Below are positions 1 to 8,868 of a stretch of DNA of 64,000 nucleotides, piece by piece (position 1 is the stretch's first letter; every line of letters starts with the position of its first letter). Where the stretch lies: the NCBI RefSeq assembly GCF_032397745.1, contig NZ_CP135921.1:5692501-5756500 (forward strand), read 5' to 3'. Source of the DNA: Bradyrhizobium prioriisuperbiae. Lineage in GTDB: Bacteria; Pseudomonadota; Alphaproteobacteria; Rhizobiales; Xanthobacteraceae. The translations under genes and the position numbers were made by a program. The notes under the pieces are model-generated. The model was given only the letters and a program-made list of their open reading frames with translations, did no database searches and was not told the DNA's origin.

Positions 1-246
1 GCGCGTCTGAAGGAATTGAACGGACTGTCGGACAAGGCGAAGACCGGCGCGGGCGGTGCAGCGGTGGCCGAGGTCGCTTATGGCAATGATATCGTGACCA
101 CGCGGGCGCAGGCCAAGCTGATCGAGGATGTCTGGCAGCGCAACAACTGCGACAGCGCGCCGGTGCCGCCACAGAAGCCGGATCCCGCCGCGGCGGCGAA
201 GGATCTCAACGCCACAGGTCAGCGCAACCGTACCGGTGTTCGCTGA
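1..246 (+). CDS. 3' end of an unrecognised gene (partial)
   Basis: The reading frame is open from the first base of the window, so only the last 81 residues are seen and the start lies upstream. The visible part is polar and Ala-rich with a single Cys in NNCDSAPVPPQKPDP, followed by an Ala run and a basic tail ending TGVR. I do not recognise the family. It converges on the monooxygenase gene, with 18 bases between the two stop codons. Confidence 0.55.
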   Translation, partial: ARLKELNGLSDKAKTGAGGAAVAEVAYGNDIVTTRAQAKLIEDVWQRNNCDSAPVPPQKPDPAAAAKDLNATGQRNRTGVR

Positions 247-264
247 TAAAGCCAGCTTTCGCGA

Positions 265-1470
265 TCAACTGGCGTCGGCCTTCCAATCGTAAATCCAGTC
301 CTGCCGCGACAGCAGCCGTTCGCCATCGAGCAGCCGGATCACCGTATCGCGCGCGACGGCCAGCGGTCCGCGCAGGTGATAGATCTGTCCGGTGTGCCGC
401 GCGGTGCGCTGCATGCGGGCGACGCGCGCCCGTCGCTGCGTGCTGTAGCGGACCAGCGCGGCGGGCACCTCGTTCGGCGTTGTCATGTCGGCCAAGCTTT
501 CGGCCAGCACGGCTGCGTCCTCGATGGCCATGCCGGCGCCTTGCGCCACGAACGGCAGCATGGCGTGCGCAGCGTCGCCCAGCAGTGCGACGCTGTTGTT
601 GGTCCAGGACGCTTCGGCATCGACGGCAAACAGGGCCCAGCGTCGCCAGCTGTCCACGGTGCCCACCAGCGACCGGGCGGCGGGCGGCCATCGACCAAGG
701 TCAAACTGCTGCGCGATGTCGGCTGTGTCGGCGGCTTCGTCCCATCCCTGCGCACTCCAGCTGCCGGTCGAAATTGCCACCACATTGATACGTTCGCCGC
801 CGCTCATCGGATAAGCGACGAGATGCGCGTTCGGCCCCAGCCATAATTGCACACCGTGGCGATTGAAATCCTGCGGCAATCGCCCGGCATCGACGGTGCC
901 GCGCCAGGCGATGCGTCCGGTGAAGCGGGCTTGCATCTTCGGAAACACCTGTTGCCGCACGGTGGACCAGACCCCGTCGGCGCCGATCAGCGCCAGCGCC
1001 GTCTCCTTGAGGAGGCTGTCTCCCGTGCGCTGGGTGACGGTGACGCCGTCGGCACTGTCGACAACGTCCTCAACGGATGTACCCAGCCGCAGCTCGATAT
1101 CAGCGATATCACCGATGCGCGCGAGCAGGGCCGCCTGCAGATCCGCGCGATGCACGATCCAGTACGGCGCGCCGTAACGCGCGCCCGCCTGCGCGCCGAG
1201 CGGGATGCGCCCGATCTGCCGGCCGGTCCGCGCACTCATGATGTGGACGGCATCGGGCACGATCACGCGCGACGCGAGAAGCGGCGCAACGTCGAGAGAT
1301 ATCAGGATGCGGCTGGCATTGGGGGAGAGCTGCAGGCCGGCGCCGGCCTGTTCAAGCCGCTCGGCCTTTTCCAGCACAACGATGCGGAAACCCCGGGACG
1401 CGAGCGCGAGTGCTGCGGTCAATCCCCCGATGCCGGCTCCCGCGATGAGGATGGTCCGGGACCGGGGCAC
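265..1470 (-). CDS. FAD-dependent monooxygenase (salicylate hydroxylase / UbiH-like)
   Basis: Class A flavoprotein hydroxylase that would use NAD(P)H and O2 to hydroxylate a small, probably aromatic, substrate in the cytoplasm. The 401-residue protein has the expected order of motifs: the Rossmann fingerprint GAGIGG at residues 11-16, the DG motif GADGVWS at about 163-169, and the FAD-ribityl motif GDAAHAMLP at 298-306. The length is normal for the family. The start is GTG. The zinc-finger gene ends 7 bases upstream, so the two are probably co-transcribed. The substrate cannot be read from the sequence. Confidence 0.85.
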   Translation of the reverse strand: MPRSRTILIAGAGIGGLTAALALASRGFRIVVLEKAERLEQAGAGLQLSPNASRILISLDVAPLLASRVIVPDAVHIMSARTGRQIGRIPLGAQAGARYGAPYWIVHRADLQAALLARIGDIADIELRLGTSVEDVVDSADGVTVTQRTGDSLLKETALALIGADGVWSTVRQQVFPKMQARFTGRIAWRGTVDAGRLPQDFNRHGVQLWLGPNAHLVAYPMSGGERINVVAISTGSWSAQGWDEAADTADIAQQFDLGRWPPAARSLVGTVDSWRRWALFAVDAEASWTNNSVALLGDAAHAMLPFVAQGAGMAIEDAAVLAESLADMTTPNEVPAALVRYSTQRRARVARMQRTARHTGQIYHLRGPLAVARDTVIRLLDGERLLSRQDWIYDWKADAS

Positions 1471-1477
1471 GTTCGTG

Positions 1478-1723
1478 CTAAGCGGCTTTGTCCTTCAGCC
1501 GGCATTCCGGCGGACGCGATTCACCGGCCGCCAAGTCAGCCGCGAAACGATACAGCGTCGAGCAGTAGGGGCAGATGATTTCGGTGTCGTTGCCGAGATC
1601 GAGAAACACGTGCGGATGGTCAAACGGTGGATTGGCACCCACGCACATGAACTCCCTCGCGCCGATCTCAATGACCGGAACCCCTGCGTCATTGTGAAAG
1701 TGAGGAACGACGTGATCAGCCAT
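1478..1723 (-). CDS. zinc-finger (CHCC type) domain protein
   Basis: An 81-residue protein with the zf-CHCC arrangement known from the mitochondrial complex I subunit NDUFS6 and its bacterial relatives: Cys27, His36 or His38, then Cys51-Pro-Tyr-Cys54. In alphaproteobacteria such proteins are stand-alone and probably bind zinc. The ATG start at 1723 is followed by the downstream monooxygenase gene after 7 bases, which suggests one transcript. Family assignment is firm; the cellular role is not known. Confidence 0.8.
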   Translation of the reverse strand: MADHVVPHFHNDAGVPVIEIGAREFMCVGANPPFDHPHVFLDLGNDTEIICPYCSTLYRFAADLAAGESRPPECRLKDKAA

Positions 1724-1798
1724 ACTTTTTTATCCACCTGTCATGCAGCCCATCGGGACTGCGCCTGCAAACGTTTTCACCAAGCAATTTCAACATAT

Positions 1799-1824
1799 CC
1801 CGCGAAATGACCAGATTTCGCGGG
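1799..1824. other. perfect 10-bp hairpin in a 323-bp gene-free stretch
   Basis: CCCGCGAAAT (1799-1808) and ATTTCGCGGG (1815-1824) form a perfect stem around a six-base loop. There is no T-run on either strand, so an intrinsic terminator is unlikely; an operator or structured leader is possible. The stretch 1724-2046 separates the divergent zinc-finger gene and the 2047 gene and holds no other feature I can recognise. Confidence 0.4.
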
Positions 1825-2046
1825 GGTGTGCCGGCGAAGGCGCGCGGCACCATACTTTCCAACAACGGTAAGTTCCAGACATTGCACCCCAGAATCGACG
1901 ACAATCGAGTCCGTTGATTCCAGGCTCACTTGCACCATGGAAATTCGACACAATCTTGTCGGTATGGAGAAGCCCTCCTTTCGTCGCCATAGACTTAAGT
2001 CAGGGGTTGTCCGTCGGAGTTATCGCGGCCTGCCTCGCAAAGGCGT

Positions 2047-3282
2047 ATGAACAAGGCGCGCGGAGAACTGGCTGGGGGATACCGTTTTCGGATGCTGTTC
2101 GCAGGTCGACCGATCATTGTGGCTGTGGCGGCTGGCGCGGTTTGCGCGGCGGCTTTGATTGCGCTGTGGCCGCAGGCGCGCGCCGCGGGCGAGGTGTTGT
2201 GGGCGCAGGACGATCCGGCCTCCCTGTCGGATGCGCAGATGAAAGTGGCGCTCGGCGGCGCGGATGCGGTTGTGCGCCGGATCGAGGACGCGCTGGCCGC
2301 GAATGACGCTGAACTTGCACAAAGTTTTATCGATCTCGCTGTGACCAACGGCGTTGCGATTCCCGAAACGGTGACCACGCGCGTCGCGCAAGCGGTCGAG
2401 GTGGAAAACTCCGCGGCCCATGCCGCGACCCGTTTCGCGACGGGGCTTGTCACCGGCGAGGCCGACGATCTGGCCAGCCTGTCCGGCACGGTGGCGGGCG
2501 ATCTCTTTGTGTTCGGCGATATCCGCGACGTCGTGCGTGAGGGCAAACGGCTGGCCACGGGCGAGGAGCCCGACCGGCTGGTGCTTGGGCTTGCGACGGC
2601 CGGCCTTGCCATCACCGCGGCAACTTATGTCTCCGTCGGCGGCGCCGCGCCGGTGCGGGCAGGTTTGACGCTGGTCAAGGACGCCCGCAAGACCGGCCGC
2701 CTCGGCGCCGGCCTCGCCGGATGGGCCGGGCGCTCGGCGCGCGATGTGGTCGACACTGCGATGCTGCGGGAGGCCGTGACCACCGCATCCGTGGCGCGGC
2801 CCGGCGCCAGCATCACGGCCATCAAGGCGGCTTTCCGCGCGGAGAAAGCGGGCGCCTTGCTGCGGGCGGCCAAGGATGTCGGCCGCGTCAGCGAGCGGGT
2901 CGGAACACGCGGCGCGCTGGAGACCTTGCGGGTCGCCGAGGGGCCAAAGGACATTGCGCGCGCCGCGCGGCTGGCGGAGGCCAAGGGCGGCCAGACGCGG
3001 GCGATCCTGAAACTCTTGGGACGCGGAGCGCTGCTGCTCGCAGCCGGCGCGTTCAATCTCACTTTGTGGGTGTTCTGGGCGGTGCTGGCGCTGTTCGGCG
3101 TGCTGTCCTCGATCAAGGCCACCACCGAACGCGCGACTTACTGGTGGATCGGACGCGCCAAGGCGCGCAAGAAGGTGCGCAAGGCCCGGCGGCAAGCCGC
3201 GGCGATGGCCGCCACCGATGCCTTAACTTCGCCACGTCCGCCGGTGGAATTGGTGCATAACACCCTTGCCGCGCCAGCCTAA
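2047..3282 (+). CDS. conserved hypothetical membrane-associated protein
   Basis: A 411-residue protein I do not recognise. An N-terminal hydrophobic stretch (about residues 22-46) looks like a signal anchor ending near RAAG. A long Ala-rich region follows, predicted helical by eye. A second hydrophobic pair lies near residues 320-355 (GRGALLLAAGAFNLTLWVFW) and is followed by a very basic tail rich in Lys and Arg. A later ATG at 2092 is an alternative start. It is followed by the alpha/beta hydrolase gene in the same direction. Confidence 0.6.
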   Translation: MNKARGELAGGYRFRMLFAGRPIIVAVAAGAVCAAALIALWPQARAAGEVLWAQDDPASLSDAQMKVALGGADAVVRRIEDALAANDAELAQSFIDLAVTNGVAIPETVTTRVAQAVEVENSAAHAATRFATGLVTGEADDLASLSGTVAGDLFVFGDIRDVVREGKRLATGEEPDRLVLGLATAGLAITAATYVSVGGAAPVRAGLTLVKDARKTGRLGAGLAGWAGRSARDVVDTAMLREAVTTASVARPGASITAIKAAFRAEKAGALLRAAKDVGRVSERVGTRGALETLRVAEGPKDIARAARLAEAKGGQTRAILKLLGRGALLLAAGAFNLTLWVFWAVLALFGVLSSIKATTERATYWWIGRAKARKKVRKARRQAAAMAATDALTSPRPPVELVHNTLAAPA

Positions 3283-3331
3283 ATTGACTAGGCCGGTTAT
3301 CGTTCTTCCCCCACAATATGGATTGATCCCG

Positions 3332-4084
3332 ATGCCGAGCTTCCACAACGGCTCCGTTGAAATTGCCTATCTCGACGAAGGCGAGGGCGATCCGATCGTG
3401 CTGATTCACGGCTTTGCGTCCAGCATGAGCGTCAACTGGGGCTATACCGGCTGGGTGTCCGAGCTGCGCAAGGCCGGACGGCGGGTGATCGCGCTGGACA
3501 ACCGCGGCCATGGCGGCTCCAGCAAGCTCTACGATCCCGAGGATTATCATATCGGCACCATGGCCGGGGACGTTGGTGCATTAATGGACCATCTCGGCAT
3601 CCCCCGCGCCGACCTGATGGGTTATTCCATGGGCGGCCGCATCACCGCCTATCTCGCTTACTCAGCCCCCGAGCGCGTCCGCTCGGCGATCCTGGGCGGC
3701 ATCGGCATCCGCCTGATCAAGGACGCGGTCCTGGCCGAAAACGTTGCCCAGGCCCTGGAGGCCGACGACGCGGCCGGCATCACCGACCCGCTGGGAAAGA
3801 CCTTCCGCAGCTTCGCCGACCAGACCCGTTCCGACCGCCGGGCGCTCGCCGCCTGCATGCGCGGCTCGCGCCGGCTGATGACATCAGAGGAGGCCGCCGC
3901 CATCACGGTTCCGACCCTGATCGCGGTGGGGACGGTGGACGACGTGGCAGGCTCCGCCCACGCGCTGGCGGAGGTGATTCCGCAGGCCCAGGTGCTCGAT
4001 ATCCCGGACCGGGACCACATGCGCGCCGTTGGCGACCGGGTCTACAAGGCCGGGGTCAAGGATTTTCTGGCCCAGCGCCCCTGA
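3332..4084 (+). CDS. alpha/beta-fold hydrolase
   Basis: Cytoplasmic serine hydrolase of 250 residues. The oxyanion-hole region is LIHGFASS, the nucleophile elbow is GYSMGG (Ser about residue 96), the acid is probably in VGTVDD, and the His is in DRDHM near the C-terminus. I chose the ATG at 3332 because family members begin at about this point (MPSFHNGSVEIAY); the frame is open further upstream. The natural substrate is unknown. Confidence 0.8.
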   Translation: MPSFHNGSVEIAYLDEGEGDPIVLIHGFASSMSVNWGYTGWVSELRKAGRRVIALDNRGHGGSSKLYDPEDYHIGTMAGDVGALMDHLGIPRADLMGYSMGGRITAYLAYSAPERVRSAILGGIGIRLIKDAVLAENVAQALEADDAAGITDPLGKTFRSFADQTRSDRRALAACMRGSRRLMTSEEAAAITVPTLIAVGTVDDVAGSAHALAEVIPQAQVLDIPDRDHMRAVGDRVYKAGVKDFLAQRP

Positions 4085-4227
4085 GGACGATCCCGGGCGG
4101 TACGTCCGTCCGGACAAAGCAACCCTGCCGCGCGCGCGCCGGTTCCCCCTTGTGGCGGGATTGTCGTCTTTTTTAGACGCACTATGTGGTAGGATCGTTC
4201 TCCCATAGGGCTCGCGGATAAACCAAA

Positions 4228-5064
4228 ATGGCGAAATCTCACCTGGACGCACAACCCGTGCTCTCGACCGTCGATCCGATCTGGACGCGTGTCCGCGCCG
4301 AGGCGGAAGACATCGTGCGGCGCGAGCCGGAACTCGCGACCTTCATCTTTTCCACCGTGCTGCATCATGAGCGCCTGGAGCAGTCCGTGGTGCACCGCAT
4401 CGCCGAGCGGCTCGATCACACCGCGCTGTCCGGCGACCTGATCCGCCAGGCCTATGATGAGGCGCTGCGTGACCAGCCGGATCTCGGCAATGCATTCCGC
4501 GCCGATCTGGTCGCGGTGTTCGATCGTGATCCCGCGACCTCGCGCTTCATCGATCCCTTGCTTTACTTCAAGGGCTTCCATGCCATTCAGGCGCATCGCC
4601 TGGCGCACTGGCTCTGGCACAAGGGTCGCAAGGATTTCGCTTACTACGTCCAGAGCCGCTCGTCGGCGGCGTTCCAGACCGACATCAATCCCGCTGCGAA
4701 AATCGGCCGCGGGATTTTCCTCGATCATGCCACCGGCCTCGTGGTCGGCGAGACCGCGGTGATCGAAGACGACGTCTCGATCCTGCACGGCGTTACCCTC
4801 GGGGGCACCGGCAAGGAAAACGAGGATCGTCATCCCAAGGTCCGCCAGGGCGTGATGATCGGCGCGGGTGCGAAGATTCTCGGCAATATCGAAGTCGGCC
4901 GCTGTGCGCGCATTGCCGCGGGCTCGGTGGTGGTGAAGCCAGTTCCCAACAACGTGACTGTGGCCGGCGTGCCGGCAAAGGTGGTCGGTGCCGCCGGCTG
5001 TTCCGAGCCGTCGCGCACCATGAATCAGATGCTCGGTGCGAACGGTTTCGACGCCTCGATCTGA
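4228..5064 (+). CDS. cysE: serine O-acetyltransferase
   Basis: Catalyses L-serine + acetyl-CoA to O-acetylserine, the first step of cysteine synthesis. The 278-residue protein has the N-terminal helical domain (DPIWTRVRAEAEDIVRREP) and then the left-handed beta-helix of hexapeptide repeats from about residue 150 to 250, including the diagnostic DHATGLVVGETAVIEDDVS and LHGVTLGGTGK segments with their catalytic Asp and His residues. The length is typical. A palindromic repeat and a DUF3126 gene follow; cysE-DUF3126 is a common rhizobial pair. Confidence 0.95.
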   Translation: MAKSHLDAQPVLSTVDPIWTRVRAEAEDIVRREPELATFIFSTVLHHERLEQSVVHRIAERLDHTALSGDLIRQAYDEALRDQPDLGNAFRADLVAVFDRDPATSRFIDPLLYFKGFHAIQAHRLAHWLWHKGRKDFAYYVQSRSSAAFQTDINPAAKIGRGIFLDHATGLVVGETAVIEDDVSILHGVTLGGTGKENEDRHPKVRQGVMIGAGAKILGNIEVGRCARIAAGSVVVKPVPNNVTVAGVPAKVVGAAGCSEPSRTMNQMLGANGFDASI

Positions 5065-5115
5065 AATTTGAAATTTTTATGATTTGAGGGGCGAATAATT
5101 TTCCGGCTTTGATAT

Positions 5116-5244
5116 AGAGCGTTTTCCAGCGAAGTGGACACCGGTTCCCCCGCGACAAACGCGAAGCGTTTGCGCGGAGAAAACGCGTCAAAACGAAAAT
5201 CTAGAGCTTCCGTTCCGATTCTATCGGAACGGAAAAAGCTCTAG
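5116..5244. repeat. intergenic palindromic repeat, family C copy 1
   Basis: Begins AGAGCGTTTTCCAGC and ends in an inverted repeat with arms CTAGAGC...CCGTTCCGAT and ATCGGAACGG...GCTCTAG. It closely matches 42752-42855, except that this copy carries about 24 extra bases (around CCCCCGCGACAAACGCGAAG) in the middle. It lies between cysE and the DUF3126 gene. Confidence 0.85.
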
Positions 5245-5301
5245 CGGTCGGGCGCGGATCGGCCTAAACCCTGCGCATCCCTCTTTTTGTTGGAGACGCT
5301 C

Positions 5302-5520
5302 GTGGACGTTCAGGAAGTCAGGAAGCTCGATGCTTATTTGAAGCGTCTTTTCGGCAACGCGAAAATTCGCGTGGTGCCGCGGCCGAAGAAGGACGATTCC
5401 GCCGAAGTCTATATCGGCGAGGAATTTGTCGGCGTGCTGTTCGTCGACGATGAAGACGATGATCGTTCGTATCAGCTGCAGATCGCGATCCTCGAGACCG
5501 ATCTCGAAGAGCAGGTCTGA
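5302..5520 (+). CDS. DUF3126 family protein
   Basis: A 72-residue acidic protein with the family's core KLDAYLKRLFG...VVPRPKKDDSAEVYIG and the acidic stretch FVDDEDDDRSYQ. Its function is unknown; it is widespread next to cysE in Rhizobiales. The GTG at 5302 is preferred because GGAGA lies 6 bases upstream and family members begin with (M/V)DVxEVRKLDAYL. A strong intrinsic terminator follows. Confidence 0.85.
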   Translation: MDVQEVRKLDAYLKRLFGNAKIRVVPRPKKDDSAEVYIGEEFVGVLFVDDEDDDRSYQLQIAILETDLEEQV

Positions 5521-5543
5521 TCGTCTTCCATTCGATCAAGTTG

Positions 5544-5579
5544 ACGCCGCAGATGGTCATTGCCGTCTGCGGCGTTTTC
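5544..5579. terminator. intrinsic terminator after the DUF3126 gene
   Basis: CGCCGCAGA (5545-5553) pairs with TCTGCGGCG (5566-5574) and is followed by TTTT on the plus strand. It lies between two convergent genes. Confidence 0.8.
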
Positions 5580-5591
5580 GTTTGATCGCAA

Positions 5592-6290
5592 TCAGCTCTG
5601 TGGCTTGTAGATCTGCGCGACGATGCGATCCATTGCGCCGGCGATCGCTCGCCAATCAGCCAGCCAGCCGCGCGGGAAGCGGAAGGTCAGGTCGGCGCCA
5701 TCGAGGCGGCGTTCGCTGAGGCACATGCCGGGCGTTTCGCCGTCGCGGGTGCAGCGGGCCACCAGGGACGGCGAGGCGGCGACAAAGAGGTCCTCGTTCG
5801 CATAGGGCGTGTTGTCGCGAAAGGCCTGGGCCGTGAGGCCGTCGTCGGTGCGCGCGGCTCCGGCGGCCAGGTAGCGCGGATAGATGGTGCGGGTGCGTTC
5901 GTCCGGCGCGAGCGCTTCGCCATGTGCTGCGATCGACAGGAAGATCGCGTCGATCGACGGCTCGGTGTCCTCAACCGTTTCGGCGCTGATGCGCTTGCGC
6001 GGTTCGCCCGCCGCCAGCGACGGATAGGCAAAGCTGAGGTCGACGCGCTCCTGCGGACCGGTATGTCGCTGCACCTTCATGCGCATGCTTTCGGTGGGCA
6101 CGTTGAACACCATGCCCCCGACGCTGATCGGCAGCCGCGACGGATCGCTGACCGCCTGGGGGGTCCAGGTGGGCCATAACAGATAACAGACGGCAGACAC
6201 CGCGGCGGCGCCGATCACGCCCGACAGCAGAGCCGGCACCACATGACTGCGGCGCTTGCCGGGTCGCGCGCGCCGGCCGGAAACGGACAT
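5592..6290 (-). CDS. hypothetical membrane-anchored protein
   Basis: About 232 residues with a basic N-terminus (SGRRARPGKRRS), one transmembrane helix (VVPALLSGVIGAAAVSAVCYLLW), and a periplasmic domain with two Cys residues in RCTRDGETPGMC that could form a disulfide. I do not recognise a named family. The start is uncertain: the ATG at 6290 gives a normal signal anchor, but the frame stays open to 6341 with another ATG at 6302. Confidence 0.65.
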   Translation of the reverse strand: MSVSGRRARPGKRRSHVVPALLSGVIGAAAVSAVCYLLWPTWTPQAVSDPSRLPISVGGMVFNVPTESMRMKVQRHTGPQERVDLSFAYPSLAAGEPRKRISAETVEDTEPSIDAIFLSIAAHGEALAPDERTRTIYPRYLAAGAARTDDGLTAQAFRDNTPYANEDLFVAASPSLVARCTRDGETPGMCLSERRLDGADLTFRFPRGWLADWRAIAGAMDRIVAQIYKPQS

Positions 6291-6510
6291 AAGCAACGTC
6301 ATCAGAACTGCAGTTCGCAAATCGAGGGAAGGGCGAATCAATCGCCGGAGTATGCCACGCGGATCGCGAAGCCAAAGCGGGGGCGTGCGCGTCGAGTCAT
6401 GCGGCAGTCGCAGTTCCGGCCGCGGTCGTTAACCTTTTCTTAAGGATGTGCTGGCGCGCGGCAACGCATTTTGCGAAGCAGGAGCATCGCGTAGCGGGGT
6501 GGGGCTGTCG

Positions 6511-6840
6511 ATGTCGCCGGATGTGTTGAATTCGCTGTTCTCGCTGCTGATCGGTTTTGCCCTGGCGGGTGCATTGACCAGCGGTTACCAGGCGATGGCC
6601 AATCAACCCGCAGGCTTCGCGCTGTTGCAGCAGGGCGTCGCGCCGATGACCTTCGCCGCGGTGCCGTTCCTGGTGTTCGCCGCTCCCTTCATCATCATGC
6701 GCAACACAGTGCGTGGCCGCAAAATCGAAAAGCGGCGCGCTGAGTTCGTCATGTTGGCGACGGTGCTCGCCGGCTTCTGGAGCATGATGTGCGGCACGGT
6801 GTTTCTGCGGCTCCTGGAAATCACCGGCCTGTTCGCCTAG
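6511..6840 (+). CDS. small conserved membrane protein
   Basis: A 109-residue protein with about three transmembrane helices (LFSLLIGFALAGALTSGY; MTFAAVPFLVFAAPFIIM; FVMLATVLAGFWSMMCGTVF) and a short basic loop NTVRGRKIEKRRAE between the last two. The ATG at 6511 is chosen because it opens directly into the first helix; the frame continues upstream to 6448. I cannot assign a function. The stop codon is within the base of the following terminator hairpin. Confidence 0.7.
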   Translation: MSPDVLNSLFSLLIGFALAGALTSGYQAMANQPAGFALLQQGVAPMTFAAVPFLVFAAPFIIMRNTVRGRKIEKRRAEFVMLATVLAGFWSMMCGTVFLRLLEITGLFA

Positions 6841-6871
6841 AGCCCTGTCGAAAACAGGGCTCCAGGTTTTT
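6840..6871 (+). terminator. intrinsic terminator
   Basis: GAGCCCTGT pairs with ACAGGGCTC around CGAAA; CCAGG then TTTTT follow. It starts at the last base of the preceding stop codon. Confidence 0.75.
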
Positions 6872-6877
6872 AATTGG

Positions 6878-6926
6878 CGCATTTTTTTGACGCGAACCCG
6901 CCTCCACTTCGCTTGAAAACACTATC
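6878..6926 (-). repeat. degenerate family C repeat fragment
   Basis: The plus strand reads CATTTTTTTGACGCG then CCTCCACTTCGCTTGAAAAC. This matches the reverse complement of the left half of the 42752 repeat (TTTTGACGCG...TCCACTTTGCTGGAAAAC) with a deletion between the two parts. The palindromic half is missing. Confidence 0.5.
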
Positions 6927-7009
6927 GTTTTTAGCATCTAGCGGTCTCGCTTTCCGGTCCTGATCCGTGGCAATCTCGCCGCGATTTGAGCATCAGAAGA
7001 AAGCGTGGC

Positions 7010-7540
7010 ATGGCGATTTATGAACTGGACGGGCGCTCGCCCCAACTTCCCTCGGACGGACACTATTTCATCGCAGACAGCGCCGAAGTGATCGGCAATG
7101 TGCGGCTTGGCCCAAACGCCAGCGTCTGGTTCGGCTCAGTGCTGCGCGGCGACAACGAGCTGATCGATATCGGCGAGGGCTCCAACGTGCAGGACAACTG
7201 CACCTTTCACACCGATCCGGGATTTCCGCTGACCATCGGCCGGAGCTGCACCATCGGGCATAACGTCATCCTGCACGGCTGCACCATCGAGGATGGTGCG
7301 CTGATCGGCATGGGCGCGATCGTCATGAACGGTGCACGGATCGGAAAGGGGTGCGTGGTCGGCGCCGGCGCAATCATCACGGAAGGCAAGACGTTCTCCG
7401 AGAACTCGCTGATCGTCGGCGCCCCCGCCAGGGTGATCCGCACCATCGATCCCGCCCAGGCTGGTGCGCTGTTTCGCGGTGCTAAGCACTATGTCGCGAA
7501 CGGCCAACGTTTCAAGGCCGGCCTGAAGAAGATCGGCTGA
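7010..7540 (+). CDS. gamma-carbonic anhydrase family protein
   Basis: A left-handed beta-helix protein of 176 residues built from hexapeptide repeats (e.g. [13 protein letters not shown]). The zinc-ligand histidines of gamma-class anhydrases are visible in TFHTD and IGHNVILHG. Relatives hydrate CO2 or act as complex I accessory subunits; activity varies in the family. The ATG at 7010 gives the usual N-terminus MAIYELDG. It is followed 16 bases later by the DOPA-dioxygenase family gene, so they probably form an operon. Confidence 0.88.
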   Translation: MAIYELDGRSPQLPSDGHYFIADSAEVIGNVRLGPNASVWFGSVLRGDNELIDIGEGSNVQDNCTFHTDPGFPLTIGRSCTIGHNVILHGCTIEDGALIGMGAIVMNGARIGKGCVVGAGAIITEGKTFSENSLIVGAPARVIRTIDPAQAGALFRGAKHYVANGQRFKAGLKKIG

Positions 7541-7556
7541 TCGGGAGGTCGCGGTT

Positions 7557-7979
7557 ATGTCGACATCAGAGACAGCAGCGCCGCGATCGATCGCTGAGAT
7601 CGCGAGCTATCACGCCCATGTCTACTACGATCCGGCGTCGTCGCGGGGGGCGGCCGAACACCTTCGCACGCTGATCGGCGAACGCTTCCGGCTGCGGCTC
7701 GGCAACTGGCATGACCTCAAGGTCGGGCCGCACGATCAGGCGATGTTCCAGGTCTCGTTCGCGAAGGAGCTGTTCGCGACACTGGTGCCGTGGCTGATGC
7801 TCAATCACGGCGGCCTGAGCATCCTGGTCCATCCCAACACCACCAATCCACGCCGCGATCATCTGATCGATCCGCTCTGGATCGGCACACCGGTCGTGCT
7901 TCATGGCGAGAAGTTGCCCGAGCACGACGATGCGGAAGACGCGCTCGAACCCAACACCATGCCGCATCTGCCGGCATGA
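7557..7979 (+). CDS. DOPA 4,5-dioxygenase family protein
   Basis: A 140-residue protein with the family hallmarks: SYHAHVYYD near the N-terminus, the central [12 protein letters not shown], and LSILVHPNT with a conserved His. Fungal and plant members open the ring of DOPA. Most bacterial members have unknown substrates. GGGAGG at 7543-7548 supports the ATG at 7557. Confidence 0.85.
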   Translation: MSTSETAAPRSIAEIASYHAHVYYDPASSRGAAEHLRTLIGERFRLRLGNWHDLKVGPHDQAMFQVSFAKELFATLVPWLMLNHGGLSILVHPNTTNPRRDHLIDPLWIGTPVVLHGEKLPEHDDAEDALEPNTMPHLPA

Positions 7980-8208
7980 GCCGGGATCGGCATAGACGTC
8001 CAGTTTGAGTGAGACGAATATTCCGCAGTTCACTGCATTTCTATCTTGCGCGATTGGCCGTATTGCGTCCGACGTTCTTCAAAAGATGCGGCTGTGTTGG
8101 AGCAGGGAGAACGGCAGCGAGAGCTGCCAAGATTTTAGGCGAGTATTGTTGTGAACGCTGTCTCTGCCAGCGGCGACAAACCGTGGAAGTTTCCATCGGA
8201 GAGTTGCA

Positions 8209-8703
8209 ATGGGATTGCTTCACATTTACGACGCGGACGATTGGCGCATCAGGTCGACAGCAAACCGGTCGGATTCGTCCTGCCGCGTCGGGGTCACCAG
8301 CGGGGACCTGGCCGCCTCGCTGGATCCGTTGCTCAGTTTGGGTCGGATCTACGATCGCATCCTGTTCGAAACCCATGGCAGCCCGGGCACGATTTACTTT
8401 GGCGACAATTCCTTCGATGCGGATTGGTTTCGCTCGGTCATTCCACGCGGGTATTCCAGATTGGCGATCCGCAACGCTCGCGTCTACTTCAACGGCTGCA
8501 ATGTCGCCGATGGTAAGGAGGGTTGGCGCTTCCTTGAGGCGGCCGCCGCACTTTTTCTCACGCCGGGCGGTGGCCAGGTCTTCGGTCAGACGTCAATAGG
8601 ATTTAGCAACCTCTTCAACGGCCACGTTGTTCACCTGTGGGGCCGCACGCGCACGCTATTTGTCGACGCGAACGGCCGGATACTCGAGCGTTTTGCACAA
8701 TAG
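8209..8703 (+). CDS. small caspase-fold-like hypothetical protein
   Basis: A 164-residue protein with no recognised family name. Two motifs resemble the His/Cys dyad of caspase-like (clan CD) domains: hydrophobic strand then FETHGSPG (about residues 63-70), and hydrophobic strand then VYFNGCNVADG (about 101-111). They are followed by a helix and GGGQVFGQTS. The Cys follows a beta-strand, as in caspase-like domains. No signal peptide is seen. It stands alone, with 229 bases before it. Proteolytic activity is an inference. Confidence 0.6.
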   Translation: MGLLHIYDADDWRIRSTANRSDSSCRVGVTSGDLAASLDPLLSLGRIYDRILFETHGSPGTIYFGDNSFDADWFRSVIPRGYSRLAIRNARVYFNGCNVADGKEGWRFLEAAAALFLTPGGGQVFGQTSIGFSNLFNGHVVHLWGRTRTLFVDANGRILERFAQ

Positions 8704-8761
8704 CGTACGTCGACGTTTCGATGCATCTGCGATTGGATGCGGCACGTGACGGGCGCCGCGC

Positions 8762-8797
8762 AAAAAGTTGCGGCCAGCCCTGGGGGAGGCTGGCCGC
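8762..8797 (-). terminator. intrinsic terminator of the BTLCP protease gene
   Basis: GCGGCCAGCC (8770-8779) and GGCTGGCCGC (8788-8797) form a perfect 10-bp stem. On the minus strand it is followed by AAC and TTTTT. Confidence 0.7.
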
Positions 8798-8868
8798 GCG
8801 CGATCCGGTCTGGGACGGGGAGGGGTGGGGATGCGACCGGTTCGCGGGTCTCCAAATTCCTTCTAGGT

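Noticed and set aside
1716..1990. Small minus-strand genes between the zinc-finger gene and 2047
   Set aside because: Two overlapping short frames lack SD, motifs or consistent codon use.
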